Of a DNA stretch of 52,070 nt, positions 16,466 to 24,135 are shown one piece after another. The stretch is from contig UBJR01000016.1 in the NCBI GenBank assembly GCA_900465675.1, forward strand, positions 1-52,070. The letters run 5' to 3'. How positions within the stretch are numbered: the first letter of the stretch is position 1; each line of letters begins with the position of its first letter. The DNA comes from Hyphomicrobiales bacterium. Its GTDB lineage: Bacteria; Pseudomonadota; Alphaproteobacteria; Rhizobiales; Rhizobiaceae. Both the position numbers and the translations under genes were made by a program. Under the pieces are notes generated by a model that was not told the origin of the DNA, searched no databases, and was given only the letters and a program-made list of their open reading frames with translations.

Positions 16466-17061
16466 ACCCGCAGCAGCCTGCGGCCGGCGAAGAAGACGCC
16501 AAAGATCACCGCGAAGAAACCGGTCAGCGACGCCATGCTTGCCGTATGCAGCGGAATTTCGCTCCAGCGCGGCTTGATGACATCGGCAGTGTTGAAAGCC
16601 TCGCCGCTGAAGCGGCAGGTGATCAGCGACAGGCCGCGGCGCACCATGTCGGCATCGGCATCCGAGATGATCGCATTGGCTTCGTCAGCCTCACGCGGCA
16701 TCTCGCGCATCGAGAGCAGCACCGCCTTGGTGGCGGCCAGATAGGCATGGGCGCATTCGTTGAACGGGCTTTCCTCGTCCGTCACGCTGCCGGGCATACG
16801 GCCCCGGAGACAGTAGGAATACTGGATCTGCGCATAGTTCAGCACCCGGCGGAACGGCTCGTTCGTATCGGTGGCGCCGGACGCGAGCGCGATGATCCGA
16901 TCGCGGTAATCAGCCATGACCGCCATTTCGCCATGCGAAATTTCAGGGACAGGAATGCCGCTGTGGTTTTCCGACGCGGTGCGGCTATGGGCCATGGCTC
17001 CGCCGGTCAGCAGCGCGAGCGCAGCTACAGAGATCGCCGAACGAAGAAGCAGCCGTTTCAT
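16450..17061 (-). CDS. Secreted, C-terminally membrane-anchored protein near the cobalt transporter
   Basis: I do not recognise this 203-residue protein. It has a clear signal peptide (MKRLLLRS followed by a hydrophobic core, cleaved near AMA). The new N-terminus has three His residues within about 20 positions (HSR, NHSG, SHGE). The body has three Cys, and a hydrophobic C-terminal helix (ASLTGFFAVIFGVFF) is followed by Arg residues, so the bulk should lie in the periplasm. It is the third minus-strand gene after cbtB and cbtA, but 169 bp with a palindromic repeat separate it from cbtA. The ATG at 17061 is chosen because it starts the signal peptide. A role in cobalt handling is inferred from position and His content only. 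Confidence 0.75.
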   Translation of the reverse strand: MKRLLLRSAISVAALALLTGGAMAHSRTASENHSGIPVPEISHGEMAVMADYRDRIIALASGATDTNEPFRRVLNYAQIQYSYCLRGRMPGSVTDEESPFNECAHAYLAATKAVLLSMREMPREADEANAIISDADADMVRRGLSLITCRFSGEAFNTADVIKPRWSEIPLHTASMASLTGFFAVIFGVFFAGRRLLRVQSSV

Positions 17062-17077
17062 CGCAGACCTTACCAAT

Positions 17078-17200
17078 CCCTCATTCCTGTGCTTGTCACA
17101 GGAATCCAGTGCGTCCATGTCCATGGACGCGGGAAACTAGAGTCATTCACCGCGCCGACGCGCGGTGGCTGGATTCCTGTGACGAGCACAGGAATGAGGG
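17078..17200. repeat. Composite palindromic intergenic element
   Basis: A 32-bp arm (17078-17109, CCCTCATTCCTGTGC...) is repeated inverted at 17169-17200 with one mismatch. Between the arms lie a perfect palindrome GCGTCCATGTCCATGGACGC with a short centre (17111-17130) and a GC-rich inverted repeat. It sits between cbtA and the anchored protein gene and could form a long hairpin in that transcript. Confidence 0.8.
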
Positions 17201-17230
17201 AGAGTGCGGAACACCTCCCTCACCAACCTC

Positions 17231-17968
17231 TCACCGAAACGCCGGACGGCCAACCGGGGACCGCGTTTCAAGCCGCTTCTCGGCCAGGAAACCGAAGACC
17301 ACCGCCAGCACCGACCACAGGACCACATGCATGCCGAGCGACGTCGTGCGGAAGCTCCAGAGCACCGCTGCCGAATAGTTTTCCGGCACCTCGTTGATCG
17401 GCGGCAGCAGATACTGCACGGCACCAATGAAGACGATATAGGCGATACCGGCGATGATCGAACCGTTCCAGATGCCGAAGCGGACAGCCAGATTGCGGGC
17501 AAATGCCACGGCGGCAACCAGCGCCCCAACCGAGACGACGATCATCAGGAAAAACAGCTCGGTGCGAACGCCGATCGTGTCCGGATTGCCGACAGCCGGC
17601 GGATTGGCCGGGTACTTGATGCCGGGAACGAGGATGATGGCGACGAAGGCTGCCAGCGCGATGACGGCAGCGGTGCCGCGGGCGCTGAGCTTGCTGAAGC
17701 GGCCATGCACGAAGGCGAAGGCAAGAGCAAAGAGACCGCCGACGGCGATGCCGTAAGCCATTACCCCGGTGAAGAGGCCGATGCCGGCTTGGGTGGCGCG
17801 GCTGACGATTTCGGGTTCGGCGGCTTCGCCGGCAGCCGTGGCTGCGGCTTCCTCGAAGGCGATCGCCTGATCGACCAGCGGCTCACCGAATGTATGGGCG
17901 AAGGCAAAAACCAGGATGCCAGCAATCGCCCCCGCGATCATCCCGCGGAGAAGAAGATTTCCAACCAT
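17231..17968 (-). CDS. cbtA: Cobalt transporter subunit CbtA
   Basis: This 245-residue inner-membrane protein has about six hydrophobic spans. Its N-terminus (LLLRGMIAGAIAGILVFAFA) and conserved GEPLVDQAI, PGIKYPANPP and SLGMHVVLWSVL segments mark the CbtA family, the proposed cobalt permease subunit found beside CbtB under B12 riboswitches. It starts 12 bp after the cbtB stop, so the two genes form one transcript controlled by the riboswitch upstream of cbtB. Cobalt specificity comes from family knowledge and the riboswitch, not from a motif in this sequence. Confidence 0.9.
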   Translation of the reverse strand: MVGNLLLRGMIAGAIAGILVFAFAHTFGEPLVDQAIAFEEAAATAAGEAAEPEIVSRATQAGIGLFTGVMAYGIAVGGLFALAFAFVHGRFSKLSARGTAAVIALAAFVAIILVPGIKYPANPPAVGNPDTIGVRTELFFLMIVVSVGALVAAVAFARNLAVRFGIWNGSIIAGIAYIVFIGAVQYLLPPINEVPENYSAAVLWSFRTTSLGMHVVLWSVLAVVFGFLAEKRLETRSPVGRPAFR

Positions 17969-17980
17969 GTCTGTCGTCCT

Positions 17981-18190
17981 TTAGTGGCAGGGGAAGCCGA
18001 GAAGGTGGCGGCCGTCATGCACGAATTCGTGCACATACATGCCGTTGAAAAGCGCCATGGCGCCTTCTTCCGTGCCGACGAAATAGATGGCGATGATCAT
18101 CAGCAGGCCGCCGAAGATCGCCCATGGCAGGATTTCGCCTACCGGGATTGGCGCCGGTGCTGCGACGGGCGCAAAAGTGGTGTCAGACAT
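17981..18190 (-). CDS. cbtB: Cobalt transporter subunit CbtB
   Basis: This 69-residue protein has one membrane helix (ILPWAIFGGLLMIIAIYFVG) followed by the CbtB-type His-rich tail (MYVHEFVHDGRHLLGFPCH), which could bind cobalt at the membrane face. The upstream frame is open to 18322, but that stretch is the riboswitch. The ATG at 18190 follows GGAGGA at a good distance and begins the real protein. It is the first gene of the cbtBA transcript. Confidence 0.92.
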   Translation of the reverse strand: MSDTTFAPVAAPAPIPVGEILPWAIFGGLLMIIAIYFVGTEEGAMALFNGMYVHEFVHDGRHLLGFPCH

Positions 18191-18226
18191 GTATTCCTCC
18201 TGGAATGACGCGTTCAGTCGAAAGAG

Positions 18227-18321
18227 TGTTGGCGGCAAGGTCTGACTTCCAGCCTGCTTTCGCATCCTGGTCACAGTGGCGCGACCGCGCCGGATTTCCA
18301 CCGGCTTCCAAACCCGCAACA
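18227..18321 (-). ncRNA. Cobalamin (B12) riboswitch controlling cbtBA
   Basis: Read on the minus strand, the leader has the conserved core CCGGTGGAAATCCGG and GGTCGCGCCACTGTGA (reverse of 18271-18303). It then has a B12-box-like AAGTCAGACCTTGCCGCC (18231-18248), and a closing helix pairs TGTTG (18317-18321) with CAACA (18227-18231). It starts just after the promoter at 18327-18354 and ends about 37 bp before the cbtB ATG. Adenosylcobalamin binding is expected to switch the cobalt transporter genes off. Confidence 0.88.
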
Positions 18322-18326
18322 TGCCC

Positions 18327-18354
18327 GTTATATCTCTAGGCTGAGAACTGTCAA
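18327..18354 (-). promoter_or_regulatory. Sigma70-type promoter of the riboswitch-cbtBA transcript
   Basis: On the minus strand TTGACA (18354-18349), a 16-bp spacer and TATAAC (18332-18327) place the transcription start near 18320, right at the first paired base of the riboswitch. Confidence 0.75.
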
Positions 18355-18396
18355 CGAAACTTCATTTGCCATCCACGGCAAGCCGGAGGCTCACCT

Positions 18397-18954
18397 GTGC
18401 ATACCCGGCTGACCTGGATCTGCCACGGCCCGACCAGCGCCAACCGCGAAGGCCGCTTCCCTCTGAACGAGCCACTGGAACAGAGCGCCGTTGTGGAAAC
18501 CGCAGCGTTGACGGAGAAGCTTCGGCACGCCGATCGGAGCGCAAGCAGCCCTGCCCTGGCAGGATTGCAGACGGCCGAAATCCTGAGCCTTGCCGCCACC
18601 GGCGACCCAAGGCTCGCCGATCCAGACTACGGCCGCTGGAAGGGACGCTCACTTGCCGATCTGCAGGCAAAGGAGCCGGACGCTCTGGTTCAATGGATGA
18701 CGGATCCGCAATCGGCGCCGCATGGCGGAGAAAGTCTCGCCAAACTTCAGTCTCGCGTCACCGGCTGGATGGAAGAACAGCAGAGCCTCGACGGGCACGT
18801 GATCGCAGTCGCCAATGCTGCGGTGATCCGGGCCGCCGTTCTCCATGTGCTGAACGCGCCGCTCGCCTCGTTCTGGCTGGCCGACATCGAGCCGCTTGCC
18901 ATCCTGCGCATGAGCCATGACGGCCGCCGCTGGGCGCTGCGCTTCGGCCGCTAG
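18397..18954 (+). CDS. Histidine-phosphatase-fold protein with degenerate active site
   Basis: This 185-residue protein follows the histidine phosphatase (phosphoglycerate mutase-like) pattern along its length, but key residues are changed. The RHG motif is CHG (C9-H10-G11). The SPxxxRxxQTAE arginine is Ala55. The WEG acid is Lys82. The second catalytic His in the VSHGGVIR position is Asn140. Only the nucleophile His10 and the structural GGES remain. It starts with GTG six bases after GGAGG. It is divergent from the riboswitch-controlled cbtBA operon, where an alpha-ribazole-phosphatase-like enzyme might be expected. It is probably a pseudoenzyme or binding protein. The frame is intact. Confidence 0.82.
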   Translation: MHTRLTWICHGPTSANREGRFPLNEPLEQSAVVETAALTEKLRHADRSASSPALAGLQTAEILSLAATGDPRLADPDYGRWKGRSLADLQAKEPDALVQWMTDPQSAPHGGESLAKLQSRVTGWMEEQQSLDGHVIAVANAAVIRAAVLHVLNAPLASFWLADIEPLAILRMSHDGRRWALRFGR

Positions 18955-19063
18955 GCTACCATTTCCAACATGAAATTTAGATAAGCCTTACGCAAGCAAG
19001 TTGCGCGATACCTATTGAACCCGGCTTGCCGGGCGCTAAGTCCTTGCCCCGGGGAGACCAGCC

Positions 19064-19174
19064 ATGACGTATGATTGGAGTGGGGAGCGTACACGGCGCG
19101 TGCGTCTTCTGAAGATCGTTACCGCCGTTGTTCTCATAGGCTTTGTCATCAGCATCCCGATGCTGGTGAGCTGA
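19064..19174 (+). CDS. Small single-span membrane protein (36 residues)
   Basis: The ATG at 19064 lies 5 bases after GGGGAGA and opens a 36-codon frame ending in TGA at 19172. The product has a charged N-terminal third with five Arg and one Lys (SGERTRRVRLLK) and a single hydrophobic helix (IVTAVVLIGFVISIPMLV). A good hairpin terminator follows six bases after the stop. A ribosome-binding site, a helix and a terminator within 150 bp make a real gene likely. Similar tiny proteins occur in rhizobia, but their function is not known to me. Confidence 0.7.
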   Translation: MTYDWSGERTRRVRLLKIVTAVVLIGFVISIPMLVS

Positions 19175-19179
19175 AAGAA

Positions 19180-19207
19180 GGGCGAGCAGCCAAACCGCTC
19201 GCCTTTT
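19180..19207. terminator. Bidirectional terminator
   Basis: GGGCGAGC and GCTCGCC form a 7-bp stem followed by TTTT on the plus strand. On the minus strand the same stem is followed by CTTCTTTC. It serves the 36-residue gene and the convergent response regulator gene. Confidence 0.75.
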
Positions 19208-19211
19208 CGCG

Positions 19212-19655
19212 TTATTGCTGCGGAATCTGGATGACCGCGAAGAACAGGCCGAGCTGGCGGATCGCGTGCGCGAAGCCTTCATAGTCCACAGGCTTGGTGA
19301 TGTAGACATTGGCGCCGAGATCGTAGCAGCGCTGGATTTCACGCTCGTCATCGGTCGTCGTCAGGATCACCACAGGCATGCGCTTGGTGTGCTCGTTGCC
19401 CTTGATCTGCTCGAGAATGTCGATGCCCGACGTATCGGGAAGGTTCAAATCAAGCAGCACCAGCAGATAGCGGTCCCTGCTGACCTCACCGCTGCGATCG
19501 GCACCGAGGATGAAATCGAGAGCGCTCTTGCCATTGGTGAAGGGAACGATCTCGTTGTTCACGCCGGCCCGGCGCACGTTCTTCTCGATGAGGCGGGCAT
19601 GCCCCTCATCGTCTTCGATCATCACGATCGTGACTTCCTGGCCCGTGGCTTTCAT
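19212..19655 (-). CDS. Single-domain CheY/Rcp1-like response regulator
   Basis: This 147-residue protein is a stand-alone receiver domain. It has the acidic pair in IEDDEGHA, the phospho-acceptor Asp in LLDLNLPDTSG (about residue 68), the TT pair and the lysine in ITKPVDYEGF. The LLDLNLPDTSG and RYLLVLLD style is that of Rcp1-type regulators that partner phytochrome or CHASE-type kinases. It has no output domain, so it would relay to another protein. It overlaps the kinase gene by 4 bp, which makes that kinase its partner. Confidence 0.9.
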   Translation of the reverse strand: MKATGQEVTIVMIEDDEGHARLIEKNVRRAGVNNEIVPFTNGKSALDFILGADRSGEVSRDRYLLVLLDLNLPDTSGIDILEQIKGNEHTKRMPVVILTTTDDEREIQRCYDLGANVYITKPVDYEGFAHAIRQLGLFFAVIQIPQQ

Positions 19656-21145
19656 GACTCTGTACCCTTTACGATGGTGGTGAGATCCGAAGGCAGGAGC
19701 AGCGTGAACGTGCTGCCGGTACCCTCCGTCGACTCGACAGTAATGTCGCCGCCCAAATTTCGTATTAACGAACGCACATATGCCAGGCCGATCCCCTCGC
19801 CCGGCTGATCTTGCTCGCCGGCGCGGCGGAACAGCTCAAAAACGCGCTCGCGGTCGTTCTTTGCAATACCGCGGCCATTGTCCTCGACATCGATCTTGAT
19901 ACGGCCCTTGCCGGCAGGCATTGCCCGGACCGCAATCTTCACCGGGCGGCCAGGATAGTGGTATTTGACCGCATTGTCGAAAAGGTTGCCGACGATCTGG
20001 TCCAGCGAGAAGCGGTCCGTGATGAGCGCCGGAACGCGAATGTCCATCTCCATCGTCCCGTCGGCAGCAACCACCTGGTGGTGAACGCTCGCAGCCGCAG
20101 TCTCCATCGCGGCCTTGAGGTCGACCCTCTCCGGAACCAGTTTGCGGCGCCCGTCGCGGGAAATCTTGAGGATGGCGTTGATCAGCGAATCCATTTTCCG
20201 CGTCGACGAGCGGATAAAGCTCATCGCCTCCGGAAGGTCTTCCTCCACCGCCAGCCGCGCTTCCTTAATCTCGCTTTCGCTCGGCTTCTTCTCGTCGGCC
20301 ATCACATAGGCCGTCACTGCAACGAGGCTCGCCTCCAGTTCGCTGAGGAAGCCCATGATATTGACCAGCGGCGCGCGCAGGTCGTGGGTGACGATATAGG
20401 CGAATCGCTGGATCTCCTGATTCGCCTGCATCAGATCCTCTGTGCGCTCGTTGACGCGCTCCTCGAGGCCGCTGTTCAGCGCTTCCAGTTCCTCACGCGC
20501 ACGCGACAGATCGCGCACGTGCTGGAAGATAATGAGGATGGCGCCGCCAAGCACAATCACGATCGCCAGCGCACCGCCGACGGTGACCCATTGCAGATCG
20601 CTGGCGGCCTCAAGCTGCTCGGCAACGATCACCCGCAAATGCTCGTCGGTCAGTCCAATGAAGCCGATCATAAGGCGCCGGGCATCGTCCATGTAAACGC
20701 GCCCGCTGTCGTTGCTGACGATGGCAAGCGCTTCCTGCTGCCTTCCGCTCTGGGCGAGCGCTACGGTGTTCTCGACCTCTGCCAGCTTGCCGTCGATCGC
20801 CTTGTCGAGATCAGGCAGTTTCCCGGCATATTCCGGGTAGTTGGCAACGGCATCGGCAAGGCGCTTTCGCCGCTCCGGCAGATTTTTCAAGGCCAGATTG
20901 AAAGGATCGAGATAGCTCTGCTCGCCGGTCAGCAGGAAGCCGCGCTGGCCGGTTTCGGCATCCTGAAGCGCCGAAAGCAGATCGGCCGAGCCGCTGCGGA
21001 TCCGGCGCATCTCGGCAACGGTATCGGAATAGACCCGGTTCTCCCTCGTCAACCACAGCGAGGTCCCGACGATGCCCACCAGAAGCAGAACGCCGAGCCC
21101 GAGCATGATCAGCGTCGAGCGAACGAAGGAGGTGTTGGATGACAT
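19652..21145 (-). CDS. CHASE3-domain sensor histidine kinase
   Basis: This 497-residue kinase has two membrane helices (about residues 8-28 and 185-205) flanking a CHASE3 sensor with the ETGQRGFLLTGEQSYL hallmark. A coiled coil, a HisKA box YIVTHDLRAPLVNIMGF and an HATPase domain with NLFDNAVKY, DNGRGI and GEGIGLAYVRSL follow. It would autophosphorylate at the H of THDLR and pass phosphate to the overlapping receiver protein. The signal is unknown. The frame continues upstream to a TTG at 21226. The ATG at 21145 is preferred because it begins just before the first helix, though its ribosome-binding site is weak. Confidence 0.88.
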   Translation of the reverse strand: MSSNTSFVRSTLIMLGLGVLLLVGIVGTSLWLTRENRVYSDTVAEMRRIRSGSADLLSALQDAETGQRGFLLTGEQSYLDPFNLALKNLPERRKRLADAVANYPEYAGKLPDLDKAIDGKLAEVENTVALAQSGRQQEALAIVSNDSGRVYMDDARRLMIGFIGLTDEHLRVIVAEQLEAASDLQWVTVGGALAIVIVLGGAILIIFQHVRDLSRAREELEALNSGLEERVNERTEDLMQANQEIQRFAYIVTHDLRAPLVNIMGFLSELEASLVAVTAYVMADEKKPSESEIKEARLAVEEDLPEAMSFIRSSTRKMDSLINAILKISRDGRRKLVPERVDLKAAMETAAASVHHQVVAADGTMEMDIRVPALITDRFSLDQIVGNLFDNAVKYHYPGRPVKIAVRAMPAGKGRIKIDVEDNGRGIAKNDRERVFELFRRAGEQDQPGEGIGLAYVRSLIRNLGGDITVESTEGTGSTFTLLLPSDLTTIVKGTES

Positions 21146-21259
21146 CAGGGATTTCTCTGAAAAGGATTTTCTGAAATACAAGTGACGGAAAAACGCCTTG
21201 CGATCAACCCGATGACCGCAAGGCAATGATACCCAGCGTGACTATAAATGGGATTTGCG

Positions 21260-21604
21260 TCAGTGTTTGACGCCGTCGCCCGCAATTGACGGACTGGTCA
21301 CCGAAACCGGATCGCTTGCCGGAAACGTATCCTCAAGGCCACGGTCAAGCTGCGCTTCCAGCTCCTGCTCTGCCTTGGAAACGCGCGCACTCTCGCGAAC
21401 GCGCATATCGCCGCCTTCCTGCGCCTCGGCCGAAGCAAATTCGCCCATCAACGCCTTCGCCTTATCGATTGCGTTTTGCCGGTTGAGATCATCGGCTCCC
21501 TTCATCTGAACGGAAACGACCTCGCCGCCATCACTGACAAATTCGACGGTGAATCCCGATTTTCCGCCATGGCTGGGAATGACCTGAGTGCCGACGACCT
21601 GCAT
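21260..21604 (-). CDS. Small conserved hypothetical protein with EcfG-type promoter
   Basis: This 114-residue soluble protein has an N-terminal beta-rich part (GFTVEFVSDGGEVVSVQM), a helical middle rich in Ala, Glu and Lys, and a C-terminal LEDTFPASDPVSVT segment. That last segment is a conserved tail motif I associate with short alphaproteobacterial proteins of unknown role. AGGAGG precedes the ATG. A consensus general-stress sigma factor promoter lies at 21642-21667, so it is probably stress-induced. I cannot name a function. Confidence 0.8.
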   Translation of the reverse strand: MQVVGTQVIPSHGGKSGFTVEFVSDGGEVVSVQMKGADDLNRQNAIDKAKALMGEFASAEAQEGGDMRVRESARVSKAEQELEAQLDRGLEDTFPASDPVSVTSPSIAGDGVKH

Positions 21605-21641
21605 GGACCTGTCCTCCTAAGCGTTTCAACTTCAATGTCCA

Positions 21642-21667
21642 AACGGCAGAAGCGATCGCTTGGTTCC
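21642..21667 (-). promoter_or_regulatory. EcfG (general stress sigma) promoter
   Basis: On the minus strand GGAAC (21667-21663), a 17-bp spacer and CGTT (21645-21642) match the alphaproteobacterial EcfG/RpoE4 consensus GGAAC-N16/17-CGTT exactly. It lies 38 bp before the start of the 114-residue gene. Confidence 0.75.
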
Positions 21668-21678
21668 GCCGGCCACCT

Positions 21679-21921
21679 TCACGATTGGCGCAGGTAGCTG
21701 ATGGTCAGCTCGAGTTCGAGATTGACGATCGGCATACGCTGGCCGTTCTGCACTTCGATACTCAGCCGCTCGCCCGGCGCCGACGGCAACCCATCCAGCG
21801 CCATTTCCGCCAGCACGCGCTTGGCCTGCTCAACGGCCGATATCAGATCCGGAAACTCGAATGCCCGGTCGGCTGGCACAGTGCCGTCATTGTCATGCGT
21901 CTTGAAATAGAATGCGGACAT
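21679..21921 (-). CDS. DUF6894-type small protein
   Basis: This 80-residue protein starts MSAFYFKTHDNDGTVPADRAFEF-like and continues with a DLISAVEQAKRVLAEMA helix and a C-terminal LSIEVQNGQRMPIVNLELEL. The pattern is that of short rhizobial DUF6894 proteins, which have no known function. GGGAAG precedes the ATG. It lies 74 bp upstream of the EcfG-promoter gene on the same strand and may share stress regulation, but it has no GGAAC-type site of its own that I could see. Confidence 0.8.
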   Translation of the reverse strand: MSAFYFKTHDNDGTVPADRAFEFPDLISAVEQAKRVLAEMALDGLPSAPGERLSIEVQNGQRMPIVNLELELTISYLRQS

Positions 21922-22142
21922 TGCTTCCCACTCTGGTTTTGCTCTTTAAAGCGGGAAGCACGCTAAAGGTTTCAATTCGCGTCTAAAAACTTGGGCGGAG
22001 CCGGCCAGGCCCGTCGTTTCCGTGCGACCAGCCATCCCTTACGTCCTTCCGCAGCCCAGCGATTGCAGCAAACAATCACTACCCGTTTTCAACGAACATT
22101 TCAGACTTCGATGATATTGCTATGTCTTATATGGGGTGAGGA

Positions 22143-23720
22143 ATGACGATGCCGGGGTTCTTTCGTAGCCGTGCCGGAAGGCAATGTTTATCGGTCATGA
22201 TGCTGGGAACGGTCCTTTGGCTGCTCGGCGCCTGGCTGCAATTCGGCGACGGGCTGTCGGCTTTTGTACAGATGTTCGACGATTACGGCGCCGAGAAACT
22301 GGTGCTCGCCTTCGTCATCGCCGGTGCGATGAGCTTCATCTATTCGATCCTGCGCATAGCCGATCTCCGCCAGGAAATGGAGCTTCGTGCCGCGGCCCAG
22401 TTCAAGGCCGATTGGACGGCCACCCACGATCACCTGACCAAGCTTCCAAACCGCTACGCCTTCGAGCGTAAAAAGCTCACCCGCTCCACGCCGAAGAACC
22501 ACGAGCATGCAGAGGCGGAAGCGCTGAATGTCACCGTGTTTTCCGTCGATCTCGACGGCTTCAAGAAGGTCAACGATCTCGTCGGCCACAAGGGCGGCGA
22601 CATCCTGTTGATCGAGGTGGCGCGCCGCATCTGTTCGCTCGGCAACGCCGATTGCGTCTACCGCTTCGGCGGCGACGAATTCGTCATCATCGGCGCCGGC
22701 ATGACCGAGGAGCGCGAGCGGCATTTCGCTCGCGTCCTGATTCAGGCCGTCACCCGGCCAATCAGCATCGACGGCTTTGCCGTCGAGGTTGGCGCCAGTG
22801 TTGGCTACGAGCGCTGGATCGAGGGCAGCGAGCCGCTCGAAAACGCCGCGCACCGCGCCGATCTTGCCATGTACGAAGCAAAGTCGCGCGGCCCCAACCA
22901 TGCCCTCGCCTTCGAAGCCTCGATGCAGGACAAGGTCGCCGAACGCGCGGCCCTCGAAGCCAAGCTGCGCACCGCCATCCAGCAAAAGGCCATCCGGCCC
23001 TTCTACCAGCCACTGATCGACCTGAAGACCGGTGATATCTGCGGCTTTGAGGCGCTTGCCCGCTGGACCGACGATAGCGGCACCAGCATCCCGCCGCCTG
23101 TCTTCATCGGCATTGCCGAAGAGACAGGAATGATCACCGAGCTTTTCGAAAACCTGCTGACCCAGGCCTGCAGCGATGCACTGGCCTGGCATGACCGGAT
23201 CGTGCTCTCCTTCAACATCTCGCCGGTGCAGATGGAAGACAGATTGCTGGCCTCGCGCGTCCTCAAGGTGCTGGTCGCCTCCGGCCTGCCGCCGGAGCGG
23301 CTGGAGATCGAGATCACCGAAAACGCCCTGATTCAGGATCCGGCGGTGGCCGCCGTCATCCTCGACGAACTGCATGCGGCGGGCGTCCAGATCGCTCTTG
23401 ACGACTTCGGCACCGGCTATTCCAGCCTTGCCCAGCTTGCCCGCTACCGCTTCGACAAGATCAAGATCGACAAGAGCTTCGTTGCCACCTACCAAGACGA
23501 CGAACGCCAGGAAAAGATCGTCCGCGCCATGCTCGGCCTCGGCCACAGCCTGAACATCAAGACGACGGCCGAGGGCATCGAGGAACACAGCCAGCTCGGC
23601 TACCTCACCCGCCTCGGCTGCGATATCGGCCAGGGCTACCTGTTCGGAAAGGCGATGCCTGCAGAACAGGCCAGCGCGTTTATCGCGGAACGGATGCAGA
23701 CGCTGTCTGCTGCGGGATAG
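22143..23720 (+). CDS. Membrane-bound GGDEF-EAL protein (c-di-GMP turnover)
   Basis: This 525-residue protein has two N-terminal membrane helices (about residues 17-35 and 50-68). A GGDEF domain with an intact RFGGDEF motif follows. The EAL domain carries GFEALARW, ISPVQMED-type, EITENAL, DDFGTGYSSL, KIDKSFV and TTAEGIE motifs. Both halves keep their signature residues, so it could make and degrade cyclic di-GMP, with the net direction unknown. It stands alone with a GTGAGGA leader. No sensor domain other than the short membrane part is visible. Confidence 0.92.
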   Translation: MTMPGFFRSRAGRQCLSVMMLGTVLWLLGAWLQFGDGLSAFVQMFDDYGAEKLVLAFVIAGAMSFIYSILRIADLRQEMELRAAAQFKADWTATHDHLTKLPNRYAFERKKLTRSTPKNHEHAEAEALNVTVFSVDLDGFKKVNDLVGHKGGDILLIEVARRICSLGNADCVYRFGGDEFVIIGAGMTEERERHFARVLIQAVTRPISIDGFAVEVGASVGYERWIEGSEPLENAAHRADLAMYEAKSRGPNHALAFEASMQDKVAERAALEAKLRTAIQQKAIRPFYQPLIDLKTGDICGFEALARWTDDSGTSIPPPVFIGIAEETGMITELFENLLTQACSDALAWHDRIVLSFNISPVQMEDRLLASRVLKVLVASGLPPERLEIEITENALIQDPAVAAVILDELHAAGVQIALDDFGTGYSSLAQLARYRFDKIKIDKSFVATYQDDERQEKIVRAMLGLGHSLNIKTTAEGIEEHSQLGYLTRLGCDIGQGYLFGKAMPAEQASAFIAERMQTLSAAG

Positions 23721-23975
23721 CCGGGGGTATCCTGAAAGCCTACGGGCCCGAATCCGGTGAGCCGATGCAAATCACCACGCTCTCAGGAACCAAACCGCGC
23801 AGACCGCGTTGCTTTTCCAGTCTCGTCAACAGAACGTTGGAAGAAGCATGAAGAAAATAATAGTGGCCTGCCTGCTCGCCGGAGACCGTTCGCTATTGGC
23901 GTCACGGTGATCTCATTCAAAGACGTGAACGGATTTGCCGGTGATAGCCTGACAGATCGGCCTTCGGATCAACCT

Positions 23976-24009
23976 ATGCCCGTCGCACACCATTGCGGCG
24001 GGCATTTTT
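23976..24009 (+). terminator. Rho-independent terminator
   Basis: A 12-bp stem (ATGCCCGTCGCA with TGCGGCGGGCAT, one G-T pair) with a 6-nt loop is followed by five T residues. It would end a transcript from the GGDEF-EAL gene or from the remnant at 23848. Confidence 0.8.
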
Positions 24010-24114
24010 GGTCAAAACGTCGAGCGCTTGGGAAATGTGGGATGAAGACGCTGAAGGCACAGAACGCATCTGACCAGAATCAAAGCAAGCAGAGCTGCCC
24101 AAAAGTCTCATCGC

Positions 24115-24135
24115 AAAAAGCGATCAGAAGCTTTT
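24115..24135 (-). terminator. Candidate terminator of tRNA-Met
   Basis: On the minus strand AAAAGC and GCTTTTT form a short A/T-rich stem around an 8-nt loop and end in a T run, 40 bp past the tRNA 3' end. Confidence 0.4.

Noticed and set aside
22188..23588. 466-codon minus-strand frame opposite the GGDEF-EAL gene
   Set aside because: Antisense to a protein with every signature motif intact; composition is Asp/Gly/Ala-heavy without domain structure.
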